Below are positions 18,997-29,483 of a DNA stretch of 64,000 bases, piece after piece. Below the pieces are notes generated by a model. That model was not told the origin of the DNA. It worked only from the letters and a program-made list of their open reading frames with translations, and ran no database searches. The stretch's first letter is position 1. Every line of letters starts with the position of its first letter. The stretch is from the NCBI GenBank assembly GCA_041277045.1, contig JBGFSY010000002.1, forward strand, positions 62,001 to 126,000. Reading direction: 5' to 3'. Source of the DNA: Reddybacter sp041277045 (GTDB lineage: Bacteria > Pseudomonadota > Gammaproteobacteria > Pseudomonadales > Porticoccaceae). A program made the translations under genes and the position numbers.

Positions 18997-21075
18997 TTAT
19001 CTGTCAGTTACCCGGCAGGGTATGGTTATGCAAAATAATGAGCCTTTACCGGGCGTACTCTCTACGCCAATGTCACCACCCAAGCTTCTAATAAATTCCC
19101 GGCTTTCGAATACGCCGATTCCCATGCCGGTTAACCCTTTTGTTGAATCAAAGGGTGTGAATAATCGATTATTGATAAATGATGCGTCCATGCCGCAGCC
19201 CTTATCTTCTACTTCAACAACTGCTTGCCCAGCGTCTTCGAGAAGACGAACAATCACTTGCGCAGTGTTTTTCGTGGCTTCCTGAGCATTTTGTATGATA
19301 TGGGAAAACACGGTAGAAAGTTGTTCGTAGTCGGCAAAAACGCTGGGGACTTGTGCGGAAACTTCCAGTATTGGTAAGGGTAGTTGTGTGGCATGATTGC
19401 TGACGACCTGGCCCAAAAGGGGGGCAAGGTCGATATCGGTGGGCTGGCTACCCCTTAGCCCGCTTCTCATTTGCTCCATTAATCCAGTCATGCGTGCCAC
19501 TGAGTTTTCGATAGTTAAGATCACATCATCGACGAAGGCCGGTTTGTGTTTATGCTTTTCGGCGTTGGCAACGATGAGTGACTGTTGCGCCAGGATGTTT
19601 TTTAAATCATGGGCAATATAAGCTGAAAGGCGATTAAAGGCATCAAATTGGCGAGTTTGCAGTAAGGTTTGGTCTGTCTGGTATTGTGCGAGATGACTGG
19701 CCGCCTGCAGCCCTGCTGTTTTCAGTAAGTCCCTGTCTTCCCAGTTGAGTGACTTGTGTGTTTCTGAGTGTCTGATAAGGGCAAAGCCACAGGTTTCTGC
19801 ATTAAAGTCGAGGGGAATAATGAGCCATGCACCGTCCATTTCAGTGAATAATCGTGGCAAGGTCAAGCCAGAGTAGAGGGTCGGATCCTGGCGAAATTCT
19901 TCAATATCTATAATCCATGAATTGGCTTCAACAAAGCGAATCATGGACTCGAGTTCACTGCCGTTAGTGGGGCCGGGCTCTGGCATATTCCAGTTGCTGA
20001 GTACAGTGTAAGCGCCCTTGTCCTGCTTGGCCCAGAGAATGCCGCCTTCACTGCTGACCAGGCTGGCGATGGCGCGAATAATGCGCTCAGGTACAGTGTT
20101 TTCACTGGACGCTAGTGTGCGAGTAAACTTCAGCCATTCTTCCCGGTAATCGTAGCGGTAGCTGAAAAAATGCTTACTCAGTAGCACCCTTGTCTGGGCG
20201 CGGATATTACCTGAGAACAACAAAATAACTAAGAGAATGCCGCTGCCGACAAAAAAAGCAATTTGAGCGGTGCCGCCCCAAGTGCCGCCATAGTAGCGAA
20301 TAAAATATCCGGCTGCGGCCATTATTAGTAAGTAGATACCTGTGCCGACTACTGTTACTGAGTGAAAGACCACGTCACGGGAAACATGAATGCCAAGCTC
20401 CCACTTTGGATTGCGAGCGATAGAAATAGCGATCAACGGCACAGCAAGGCTGTTCACAAAGCCTCGCGCAGTCCACAAATCTGGGTTGACCTGCTTAAAT
20501 AGTAAGGCCTCTGAATAGAGGAAAAAGTCATAGGCAAACATACCTGCGATACCAAGGCATAGGTACTTGATTGCCCAGCGGTCAGCTTGCTCGCTATAAC
20601 GAAAGATTTGTTCGACCAGTAACATACCGGCGATGGCAATGCTTACCCACACCAGCAGAGAGCTATCTCTGGAAATTGACAGCGGCAAGGTTGAGTAAGG
20701 GATAATCAAGGGCACAATAAACAACAGAAAAACGGCTAAGGAAAAGCCACCGAGGAAGAGTGTTTTCCAGCTCGATGTTGTTAATCGGGTTGAGTCGAGA
20801 ACAGCGTTATTGTCATCGCGGTGGCTGACTGTTTTAAATAGAAAGAGGCACCAGGCGCTATCTTTGACCAGCTCAAAAGCCTGAATCATCATTGGTGGAA
20901 ACTGTGTTGTTGCTAATGCCGATGCTGCAGAAACGGCCGCCCAGGCAGCGGTACAGGCAGTGGCGAGGATGACGAGTGTGCCAAACTGGCGACCGCGCCA
21001 GGAAAAGACCAGTAAAACCAGCAGAGCAAAATAAGCCGTAAAGGCAGAGAAATAGCTGATAAATCCAATATTCAA
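18997..21075 (-). CDS. prsK: PEP-CTERM/XrtA system histidine kinase PrsK
   Basis: About 692 residues. The N-terminal third is a multi-helix membrane domain (about ten segments, starting NIGFISYFSAFTAYFALLVLL). A GAF-like domain follows (about 310-460), then the kinase core: His box AYIAHDLKN near residue 488, N box SHIIQNAQEAT, G1 VEVEDKGCGM and G2 TGMGIGVFESREFI. This matches the PrsK family, which pairs with PrsR. The stimulus is unknown. The likely start is TTG 21075, with AAGGA seven bases upstream; TTG 21081 is too close to that site. prsK and prsR form one operon transcribed away from the dehydrogenase gene. Confidence 0.93.
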   Translation of the reverse strand: MNIGFISYFSAFTAYFALLVLLVFSWRGRQFGTLVILATACTAAWAAVSAASALATTQFPPMMIQAFELVKDSAWCLFLFKTVSHRDDNNAVLDSTRLTTSSWKTLFLGGFSLAVFLLFIVPLIIPYSTLPLSISRDSSLLVWVSIAIAGMLLVEQIFRYSEQADRWAIKYLCLGIAGMFAYDFFLYSEALLFKQVNPDLWTARGFVNSLAVPLIAISIARNPKWELGIHVSRDVVFHSVTVVGTGIYLLIMAAAGYFIRYYGGTWGGTAQIAFFVGSGILLVILLFSGNIRAQTRVLLSKHFFSYRYDYREEWLKFTRTLASSENTVPERIIRAIASLVSSEGGILWAKQDKGAYTVLSNWNMPEPGPTNGSELESMIRFVEANSWIIDIEEFRQDPTLYSGLTLPRLFTEMDGAWLIIPLDFNAETCGFALIRHSETHKSLNWEDRDLLKTAGLQAASHLAQYQTDQTLLQTRQFDAFNRLSAYIAHDLKNILAQQSLIVANAEKHKHKPAFVDDVILTIENSVARMTGLMEQMRSGLRGSQPTDIDLAPLLGQVVSNHATQLPLPILEVSAQVPSVFADYEQLSTVFSHIIQNAQEATKNTAQVIVRLLEDAGQAVVEVEDKGCGMDASFINNRLFTPFDSTKGLTGMGIGVFESREFIRSLGGDIGVESTPGKGSLFCITIPCRVTDR

Positions 21076-21213
21076 GAACAAGTCCTTTCGGCTCAGGCGA
21101 TACTTTACGAGCTTAACAGTCTCGACACTGAGTACAAGTTAAAGGCCGTTGAAGTTAGACAGGTTGAGCCTCCTTTTATCGACTAGTTGGTGTTAGCATT
21201 CTTCAGAAATCGT

Positions 21214-21219
21214 TATAAT
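21214..21219 (+). promoter_or_regulatory. Probable -10 element (TATAAT) for the nucleotide-sugar dehydrogenase
   Basis: A perfect TATAAT lies 48-63 bp before the possible start codons. No good -35 is seen 17 bp upstream (TGTTAG), so it may need an activator. Confidence 0.45.
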
Positions 21220-21276
21220 TAGATCGAAAAATTTTTAGTACATAAAAGGGACGGTCGACATTTGAACTCAGGACAG

Positions 21277-22590
21277 ATGAAGAAAATTGCAGTGGTCGGT
21301 TTAGGCTACGTGGGCTTACCGTTAGCGGTTGCTTTTGGCAAACAAGTAGCGACGATTGGCTTTGATCTTGACCTGCGCAAACTCGAGAATTATCGCAAGG
21401 GTATTGATCCCAGCGGTGAAGTTAACACAGATGAATTCTTAGCGGCTGCGCAATTAGAGTTTACCCATGATCCCGCCCGTCTCGCCGAAGCTGAGGCGAT
21501 TATCGTTGCCGTGCCGACCCCTATAGACGAAGCTCGGCGACCAGACTTGAGGCCGCTAGAAGGTGCTTCTCGCACCGTGGGTGCCAATCTTTCACCGGGG
21601 GCAATCGTCATTTTTGAATCCACCGTTTACCCCGGTTGTACGGAAGAAGTTTGTATCCCTATTCTCGAACAGCAATCAGGGCTAGCGTGGCTCGGTGGGC
21701 CTGATGCTGATACACAGTCAGAAAAGCCGGGTTTTTATGTTGGTTATTCGCCAGAGCGAATTAACCCGGGTGACAAGGTTCACCGCCTTGAAACGATAGT
21801 CAAGGTGGTTGCCGGTGATACCCCGCAAACACTCGATAGAGTTGCCAGTCTTTATGAGTGTGTGGTTGATGCCGGGGTTCACCGCGCCGCCAGTCTCAAG
21901 GTTGGCGAGGCGGCCAAGGTGATCGAAAACACCCAGCGCGATTTAAATATTGCTTTGATGAACGAGCTGGCGCTGATTTTCCACAAGCTCAACATCGACA
22001 CCCTTGATGTTCTTGAGGCTGCAGGCAGTAAGTGGAACTTTCTACCCTTTCGCCCAGGTCTGGTTGGCGGGCACTGTATTGGCGTCGACCCTTACTACCT
22101 AACCTATAAAGCGGAGGCCGCCGGGCATCACCCCCAGGTTATCCTCGCCGGTCGCCAAATTAATGATGGCATGGGTAAATATATTGCCGAGCAAACTGTT
22201 AAGGGCTTGATTAAAAACGACCGTAAAGTGAACGGGGCTAAAGTGATCGTTCTGGGTCTGACATTTAAGGAGGACTGCCCAGATCTGAGAAACTCTCGAG
22301 TGATTGATATTATTCATGAGCTAGAAACCTACTGCTGTGACGTGGCTGTTCACGACCCTCTGGCCGATAGTGATGAAGCGCTTGAAGAATATGGTGTTAA
22401 TCTGGTGGCATGGGGGCAATTGCCCGAAGCCGATGCAGTGGTATTGGCTGTCGCCCATGAAGAGTATAAGAGCAGGACGGTGGAGGATTTCTCGCGACTT
22501 TTAGTGAGCGATGGTTTGCTTATCGATATAAAATCCGTATTGGATCGCGAGTCTTATAGCGACACGTCTCTGCAGTTATGGCGCCTTTAG
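21277..22590 (+). CDS. UDP-N-acetylhexosamine / nucleotide-sugar 6-dehydrogenase (TviB/WbpA type)
   Basis: About 437 residues. The N-terminal NAD domain begins MKKIAVVGLGYVGLPLAVAFG. The central domain has the catalytic region FRPGLVGGHCIGVDPYYLTYKAE with the active Cys in GGHCIGVDP. The C-terminal UDP-binding domain has LGLTFKEDCPDLRNSRVIDI. The family oxidises C6 of UDP-GlcNAc or UDP-GalNAc to the uronic acid in two steps. Its product would supply a uronic acid precursor for the local polysaccharide. The start is either ATG 21277 or TTG 21262; the latter has AAAGGGA about ten bases upstream. Divergent from prsK. Confidence 0.9.
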   Translation: MKKIAVVGLGYVGLPLAVAFGKQVATIGFDLDLRKLENYRKGIDPSGEVNTDEFLAAAQLEFTHDPARLAEAEAIIVAVPTPIDEARRPDLRPLEGASRTVGANLSPGAIVIFESTVYPGCTEEVCIPILEQQSGLAWLGGPDADTQSEKPGFYVGYSPERINPGDKVHRLETIVKVVAGDTPQTLDRVASLYECVVDAGVHRAASLKVGEAAKVIENTQRDLNIALMNELALIFHKLNIDTLDVLEAAGSKWNFLPFRPGLVGGHCIGVDPYYLTYKAEAAGHHPQVILAGRQINDGMGKYIAEQTVKGLIKNDRKVNGAKVIVLGLTFKEDCPDLRNSRVIDIIHELETYCCDVAVHDPLADSDEALEEYGVNLVAWGQLPEADAVVLAVAHEEYKSRTVEDFSRLLVSDGLLIDIKSVLDRESYSDTSLQLWRL

Positions 22591-22802
22591 TGAGTCGATA
22601 AAGCCAATCTCATAAAGCCGGAGGGTTTGCAAGTCGCGACGTGGCTTTCTGCGATATCTGCAGCATAGTTTCCGACAAACGGGCGGAGTTCCTGGATAAG
22701 CTGGCGCAGGTGGTGGCTTTGTGGTGCTACACTTGTAGGCATTGCAGAGTTAGTGGCAAGTGGCTTGAGGTTCGCCTCTATTTTGTAACATCAATAATAG
22801 AT

Positions 22803-22824
22803 GAAGCCGTAGGCTTCTTTGTTG
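22803..22824 (+). terminator. Small hairpin with T-rich tail before the Cys-rich gene
   Basis: GAAGCC-GTA-GGCTTC is followed by TTTGTTGT. It could end transcription of the dehydrogenase gene or attenuate the gene starting 16 bp later. The stem is only six base pairs. Confidence 0.35.
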
Positions 22825-22839
22825 TCAGGGAGATATTGA

Positions 22840-23718
22840 ATGTGCGGTGGATGGGGCGTTCCAGAAGACGATGAGTTGTCACCCGATGAAGGTGATTGCG
22901 GCAAGAAGAAAGCTACTGAGGCTGGGGTTGATAAAAGTAAACGTGGCTTTACTACGGCGGCTATGGCATCACCGGTACTAATGTCACTGCTCAGTAAGCC
23001 TGCCTGGAGTCAGGCGGCCTGTTCAATCTCCGGTTTGACCTCCGGCAATGTATCCAGTCCCGGCGGAGAGCCCGGCCCGTGTGATGGTATGGGCTGTACA
23101 CCTGGTTATTGGAAAAACAATCCTGAAGCCTGGTTCATCAATACCCCCTACTCTCCCGGCACCTGTGCGGCCTACCAGGGGCAGAGCTGTAAAGAATGGA
23201 CATCTGGTACGGGAGATATATTTTTGACAGTTTTTGGTTGCGCCCCTCTGATTGGTGAGGCAGCGACTACTACCCTTATGGATATCCTTCAGCTTGCAGT
23301 GAAAGACAGCGGTAATGTTGTCTCCGATGTCAATCATGCTATGCAAGCCCATTGGGTTGCGGCCCTATTAAACGCTTCGGCCGCGCCTCTCGCCTATGGC
23401 TCGGATGCTCAGCAGATTATTGATGTCGTTTGTGCAGCAGCTTATGGGACACCTGTTAACGGTGTGATCATTTCTGTAGAACAACTACATGCCACTTTGG
23501 AGCTGATGAACGAGCGTGGCTGTCTGATGAATGCCCACGGCTTCTGCGAGGAGAACCAGGTTAATAATCAGGAGGGACAGTGTATCCCCGCCTGCCCTGG
23601 CAATACCCGTTTTGACGTGAACCAGGGAACTTGCATTGAAAATAGCTCTTGGGTCGATGGTGAAAATTGTAGTGTTCAAGATGCCATTGACGGGAAGTCT
23701 TGGTGCTCCCCGTCTTAG
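22840..23718 (+). CDS. Cys-rich TPGYWKN-motif protein, candidate partner of the HPr-rel-A cassette
   Basis: 292 residues with 16 cysteines. An acidic 30-residue leader (CGGWGVPEDDELSPDEGDCG) precedes a basic turn and a weak hydrophobic stretch (KSKRGFTTAAMASPVLMSLL, then SKPAWSQAAC), which looks like an unusual N-terminal export signal. Next come SISGLTSGNVSSPGGE and the motif GCTPGYWKNNPEAW. Several Cys-containing blocks follow, the last ones spaced like a small disulfide-rich domain (QCIPACPGNTRF, GTCIENSSW). I know the TPGYWKN motif from uncharacterised secreted bacterial proteins but no function. A GGGAG ribosome site precedes the ATG. The PqqD-like gene follows 27 bp later, so it probably heads the operon and may be a substrate of the cassette. 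Confidence 0.75.
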   Translation: MCGGWGVPEDDELSPDEGDCGKKKATEAGVDKSKRGFTTAAMASPVLMSLLSKPAWSQAACSISGLTSGNVSSPGGEPGPCDGMGCTPGYWKNNPEAWFINTPYSPGTCAAYQGQSCKEWTSGTGDIFLTVFGCAPLIGEAATTTLMDILQLAVKDSGNVVSDVNHAMQAHWVAALLNASAAPLAYGSDAQQIIDVVCAAAYGTPVNGVIISVEQLHATLELMNERGCLMNAHGFCEENQVNNQEGQCIPACPGNTRFDVNQGTCIENSSWVDGENCSVQDAIDGKSWCSPS

Positions 23719-23745
23719 TGTGCGAATAGTCCGATAAGCAACTTG

Positions 23746-24039
23746 ATGTGGGCCTCAGTTTCTTGGTTTGTCGATCCAGCTAACCCCGTTTTTTTCGGGG
23801 TCTGGCCTGGGGAGAATACGGTAGTAGCGTATCAGTCTACATCCGGTGATACCCATATGATCAGTGCCATGGGTGCGGCAGTGCTGGAGTTGTTACAAAC
23901 TGGGCCACTCAGTGTCGAGGCTATTTTTGCAGAATTGTTTCCCGATGACGCGCTTGAAGTTACAGCACTCAATCATCTCAGAAACAATTTCCTAATTCAT
24001 TTCGAACAACTTGGCCTTATTAAAAAGACCCTTTCGTGA
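23746..24039 (+). CDS. HPr-rel-A system PqqD-like peptide chaperone
   Basis: About 97 residues with the PqqD fold pattern: a beta-rich first half (TVVAYQSTSGDTHMISAMGAAVLELL) and a helical second half (VEAIFAELFPDDALEVTALNHLRNNF). PqqD proteins bind precursor peptides and present them to modifying enzymes. This one resembles the subgroup found next to HprK-related kinases. Its start is ATG 23746, or TTG 23743 directly before it. The stop codon overlaps the GTG start of the kinase gene by four bases, so the two are translationally coupled. Confidence 0.8.
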   Translation: MWASVSWFVDPANPVFFGVWPGENTVVAYQSTSGDTHMISAMGAAVLELLQTGPLSVEAIFAELFPDDALEVTALNHLRNNFLIHFEQLGLIKKTLS

Positions 24040-24998
24040 TTGTTGCCGACTATTCTGAACAGACGCTGCAAGGCCTTATTGCAGGTTCCGGCTTGCGCTT
24101 TGGCGTCGGGCCTTTTACGTTAAACTTACAATCCAGCTTGCAGCAACTAGCTGGTGATGTACGTCTTATGTACGCCAGCTACCCCATTTCTAGCCAGCCC
24201 TTTGCCGACTTTCATGTCCGGCTCGATAGGCCCTTTGGTCTGCGCCGCTGGTTTCGCCCTCAGGTCAATTTTACTCAAGATACACGTACACCCTTTAAAC
24301 CCCTACCGCTGGAGCAGAGCTTCGCGATGTTTGAATGGGGCCTCAACTGGTGTATTTCATCCCAGTGCCATCAATACCTGATTATTCACGCCGCTGTGGT
24401 CGAAAGGGGAGGACTAGCGTTAATAATGCCCGCCCCACCGGGCTCGGGGAAAAGTACTTTGTGTGCAGGTTTAGTTGCGCGGGGTTGGCGCTTGTTAACC
24501 GATGAGCTGGCTTTGGTCTCGCTGGAGCAGCCGGGGGAGGTGATAGCTCTACCGCGGCCCGTTAGTTTAAAAAATGAATCGATTGATGTTATTCGGGCCT
24601 TTGCCCCCGAGCAGGTCATTGGGCCGATAGCCCGCGATACCGCCAAGGGAACGGTGGCGCACATGGCGGCCCCCGTAGAGAGCGTCGAGCGCGCCGCAGA
24701 AGCGGCCCTGTCCAGCCTACTTGTTTTCCCCCAATATACGCCCGCTTCAGCGACCGTGATTGCGCCACGACAAAAGGCCGCTTCTTTTATGGAGTTGGCC
24801 GACCAGTCTTTCAATTTTAATGTGCTCGGCGAGCTTGGTTTCCAGGCCCTCAGGCAAGTGCTCGACAGCTGTGATTGCTATGACCTGAGCTATTCTCAAC
24901 TCGATGATGTGATACCAGCGCTGGAGCGGCTGATTGACGCCAGAGCGGAATCAGCACAGCTCGACTCTCTCGACCTGAGGAGCACAGGCATTGGGTAA
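24036..24998 (+). CDS. HprK-related kinase A
   Basis: 320 residues. The C-terminal half resembles the HPr kinase/phosphorylase fold: P-loop PAPPGSGKSTLCAGL (residues 133-147) and LLTDELALV (Asp156) in the place of the catalytic acidic segment. HPr(Ser) kinases phosphorylate a serine on a partner protein. In this family the substrate is unknown and need not be HPr. It starts with GTG inside the end of the PqqD-like gene and ends eight bases inside the nucleotidyltransferase gene, so all three are coupled. Location is probably cytoplasmic: no signal or membrane segment is seen. Confidence 0.85.
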   Translation: MIVADYSEQTLQGLIAGSGLRFGVGPFTLNLQSSLQQLAGDVRLMYASYPISSQPFADFHVRLDRPFGLRRWFRPQVNFTQDTRTPFKPLPLEQSFAMFEWGLNWCISSQCHQYLIIHAAVVERGGLALIMPAPPGSGKSTLCAGLVARGWRLLTDELALVSLEQPGEVIALPRPVSLKNESIDVIRAFAPEQVIGPIARDTAKGTVAHMAAPVESVERAAEAALSSLLVFPQYTPASATVIAPRQKAASFMELADQSFNFNVLGELGFQALRQVLDSCDCYDLSYSQLDDVIPALERLIDARAESAQLDSLDLRSTGIG

Positions 24999-26169
24999 GC
25001 AGGCTATCAATGGGCTGGCGGTTGATGGGCAGGCTATGCTGCTATTTTCGCTGCTCGCCAAGCCGCAGCAAATGGCGAATTTGGACTTAAATACCTGGGA
25101 TTTATTGATTCGCCAGGCACGCAATGCCGACCTGCTGGGGCGGATTTATGAGCTGGTAGCCGAACACAAGTTGTTTGATGATGTGCCTTTACCTGTTCGC
25201 CCCCACTTGCTCAGTGCGCGGCGCTTTGCTCGCCGACACAGTGTCATGGTGGGCTTTGAACTGGGCAATTTGCTGGGTATCTTGGCCAAACTCGATAGCC
25301 CCGTTGTGGTTTTAAAAGGGGCCGCTTATGTGCTGGCTGAGCTTCCTGCAGCGGCGGGACGGGTGTTTAGCGATATTGATTTGATGGTTGCCAAAGATCG
25401 CCTGGCTGAGGCGGAAAAATTATTGAAAGTTCAGGCCTGGGTTTCTTCAGCCGATGGTTACGATGACAAATACTATCGTCAATGGATGCATGAATTACCG
25501 CCTTTACAGCACATGAAGCGCCACACTTTACTCGATCTTCATCACGCCATTTTGCCGCAAACGGCGCGTTTAAAGCCGAGTTCAAAGCGGCTTTTTGCCT
25601 CAGCCTTACCCGTCGAGGGCTACCCCAATGCCCACGTACTTTGCCCTGAAGATATGGTCTTGCACAGTGCGACCCACTTATTTCAGGATGATGAATTTAA
25701 GCACGGCGCGCGCGATTTGGTCGATCTCGATACTTTGCTGCGCCACTTTGGCGAGGACGAACAGTTTTGGCAACGGCTGGTGCCGCGAGGTATTGAGATG
25801 GATTTGTCGCGGCCCTTGTACTATGCCTTGCGCTTCTGCTGTCGAATGCTTGAAACACCCGTGCCTGAAGCCATATTGGCGCAAGCGGCTCAAGCGGGTC
25901 GCCCACCTTGGTTGCTGGCCGGGCTTATGGATCAACTGTTTCAGCGGGCTCTGGTTCCCGATCACCCGAGCTGTCTCGACAGTTTTTCCGCGGTGGCAAA
26001 GAGCTTGTTGTTTGTTCGCTCCCATTACTTGCGCATGCCTTTGCACTTGTTGCTACCCCATCTTTTCCACAAAGCATTCATATCGCCGATCAATGCACGA
26101 AGGGCGGATAGGGCTACCGAGAACAGGCCCACAATTGACGCTCTAATCGCTGAAAATAAGCCTAGGTAG
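24991..26169 (+). CDS. Nucleotidyltransferase family protein (NTP_transf_5 type)
   Basis: 392 residues. The diagnostic segment is VVVLKGAAYVLAELPAAAGRVFSDIDLMV (two overlapping parts), with the metal-binding pair Asp128 and Asp130 in FSDIDLMV, as in uncharacterised nucleotidyltransferases of the Pol-beta-like fold. Such genes often stand beside HprK-related kinases and PqqD-like proteins. The TTG start has GAGGAG about nine bases upstream and overlaps the kinase gene by eight bases; ATG 25036 is the next option. The reaction is probably transfer of a nucleotide to a protein or small acceptor, which is inference from the fold. Confidence 0.82.
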   Translation: MGKQAINGLAVDGQAMLLFSLLAKPQQMANLDLNTWDLLIRQARNADLLGRIYELVAEHKLFDDVPLPVRPHLLSARRFARRHSVMVGFELGNLLGILAKLDSPVVVLKGAAYVLAELPAAAGRVFSDIDLMVAKDRLAEAEKLLKVQAWVSSADGYDDKYYRQWMHELPPLQHMKRHTLLDLHHAILPQTARLKPSSKRLFASALPVEGYPNAHVLCPEDMVLHSATHLFQDDEFKHGARDLVDLDTLLRHFGEDEQFWQRLVPRGIEMDLSRPLYYALRFCCRMLETPVPEAILAQAAQAGRPPWLLAGLMDQLFQRALVPDHPSCLDSFSAVAKSLLFVRSHYLRMPLHLLLPHLFHKAFISPINARRADRATENRPTIDALIAENKPR

Positions 26170-26261
26170 TGCTAGGGTCGTATTTTATTAAAGTCATGGT
26201 TGATTGGCGCATTTAACCCACGCTAGCAGTGATGATGTTTTTTTAGGGACGAAGCAAAATA

Positions 26262-27810
<1,549 letters not shown>

Positions 27811-27833
<23 letters not shown>

Positions 27834-28569
27834 GACCCGTAATATCAAAGCTTTCAACTTTGCTTACACCTCTCGCGAGCCATTTTCTGGCGATAGCGGG
27901 TTCGTCTATTTCATAGATTACCAGTTCCAAACCCAGGTTATCGAGCTCGGCTTTCACCGGTATTTTGCGATAATTAATAAATACCGTATCGGGTTTGATG
28001 GCCTGTAGATTTGTCGACTGTAGATCCTTCCAGCGTTTAATAACGACACCGCAACGAGCCCAGCCCTGCGAGCGCACAAAGACCATAAAGTCGTGATCAA
28101 AGCTAATAATGATGCACTGGCTGGCGACGGGTGCCAGGCAGTCGCTGATACTGGCATAGGTTTCACTGGCTCCGGCAAACGCGACGGCTTCTTTTTTAAC
28201 TTCGATATAAGCAGTGACCAGAGGGTGCGCTTTGAGGAGTTCGACTAAGTCGCTGAGAGGGGCAATACATTGATCTTGAAATTGCAGTCCCAGCCGGCGG
28301 GGTTCGAAAGCTGGTGTGTGAATGAGTTTTTGCAGGCTCAGATCTTTAACGCGCCCCATGCAGCCGCTAACGCGTTTCAGCGTCGGGTCGTGATAGAGCA
28401 CGGGTTGTTTATCCGCACTCAATAACACATCGGTTTCGATGGAAAGGGCACCCACTTCGATAGCTTTTTGATAGGCGAGCAGGGTGTTTTCAGGGTATTT
28501 ATTTTGGTAGCCGCGATGGGCGACAAGCCGGCTTCGGTAGTTGTTACTTTGTTCGGCGTTATCGTCCAT
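27811..28569 (-). CDS. Glycerophosphodiester phosphodiesterase (GDPD family)
   Basis: 252 residues. The catalytic start is LVAHRGYQNKYPENTLLAY (His and the EN pair), followed by SIETDVLLSADKQPVLYHD with the metal-binding Glu-Thr-Asp and the second His. The family hydrolyses glycerophosphodiesters to glycerol-3-phosphate and an alcohol. No signal peptide is seen, so a cytoplasmic enzyme is likely. Its 3' end overlaps the convergent ATPase gene by 23 bp. It starts 11 bp after the ribA stop, probably co-transcribed with ribA. Confidence 0.9.
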
Positions 28570-28580
28570 TGCCTTGTTTG

Positions 28581-29375
28581 TTACATCTCATCGGGTAAGA
28601 CATGACCCTTTTTCCGTTTGGAGCGCAGATAGCGCACATTGTGTTCGCAGATGCCAGAAACAAGGGGTACGGTTTCGGAGATCGTTTGCCCGCCCTGTTC
28701 CAGATGAGCGCGTTTGTGGGGGTTGTTCGACAGCAAGCGAATGGGGCGCTGTGACAGCAGGTAGCGCAGCACGATGGCGGCATCGCTGAAGTCGCGGGAA
28801 TCTTCGGGTAAGCCCAGTGACACATTGGCCTCGAAGGTATCCTGCCCGTCGTCCTGTAGCAGATAGGTAATGGCTTTCGCCCACAGACCAATGCCTCGGC
28901 CCTCGTGGCCCGACATATACACCACCGCGCCATTACCTTCCTCTAGCATTTGCTCGAAGGACGCCGTTAATTGTGGCCCGCAATCACAGCGCTGCGAGCC
29001 GAAAATATCACCCGTTAAACAACAGGAGTGGACGCGTACTAAAGGGTTGGGTTCGTCGCGAAAGCCGGGCAGGGCGAACACGGAGTTGACCGACATATTG
29101 GTTTGTAGCAGTTCGCGCAGAGCTTCATCACCGCCGCCTTTTACGTCGTTGGCGGAAGCCTGAACATGAGCGAGTTCAACGCGGCGCACAAAGGGGTACC
29201 ACTCAAGGGGGACTTCCTGGCCGGCAATAATGCGGGGAATGGTGACCGGCCCCAATATCGAGATATAGGGTTGGCCGTCGCCGCCAGTAATCTCCACGCC
29301 ATTGCGATCAAGGTCGACTAACTGGTGTTTGCCGACTAACTGTTGGCGGATTTCCGAATCAACGTAGCTGAACAA
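28581..29375 (-). CDS. ribA: GTP cyclohydrolase II
   Basis: 264 residues. The zinc ligands are in CCLTGDIFGSQRCDCG (the first position is usually Glu-Cys; here Cys-Cys). The substrate loop is EGRGIGLWAKAITYLLQDDG, followed by DTFEANVSLG and RLLSNNPHK. It converts GTP to the pyrimidine precursor of riboflavin plus formate and pyrophosphate. An N-terminal extension of about 70 residues precedes the family core. The start is TTG with GGAG eight bases upstream; a nearby ATG is out of frame. No riboflavin-synthesis partner genes and no FMN riboswitch are visible here. Confidence 0.9.
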   Translation of the reverse strand: MFSYVDSEIRQQLVGKHQLVDLDRNGVEITGGDGQPYISILGPVTIPRIIAGQEVPLEWYPFVRRVELAHVQASANDVKGGGDEALRELLQTNMSVNSVFALPGFRDEPNPLVRVHSCCLTGDIFGSQRCDCGPQLTASFEQMLEEGNGAVVYMSGHEGRGIGLWAKAITYLLQDDGQDTFEANVSLGLPEDSRDFSDAAIVLRYLLSQRPIRLLSNNPHKRAHLEQGGQTISETVPLVSGICEHNVRYLRSKRKKGHVLPDEM

Positions 29376-29483
29376 GGGCTGAACTCCATGACTGCATGGA
29401 AGGGGCAGTCAGTTTATAGCGTAGTTTATTGACGGGTGGGTGCGCGTGGGCATGGCTGGCCAGCGTCCGGCGGAACACAAGCT

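Noticed and set aside
21115..21129. TTAACAGTCTCGACACT as a third copy of the 23-bp motif
   Set aside because: The right half matches, but the A-run is broken and the spacing is one base short.
22754..22768. TGGCAAGTGGCTTGA as a second sigma-54 promoter
   Set aside because: The -24 half fits, but the -12 element has GA where GC is nearly invariant.
22641..22874. 77-aa open frame before the Cys-rich gene
   Set aside because: It overlaps the clear start and ribosome site of the Cys-rich gene in another frame and has no start signals.
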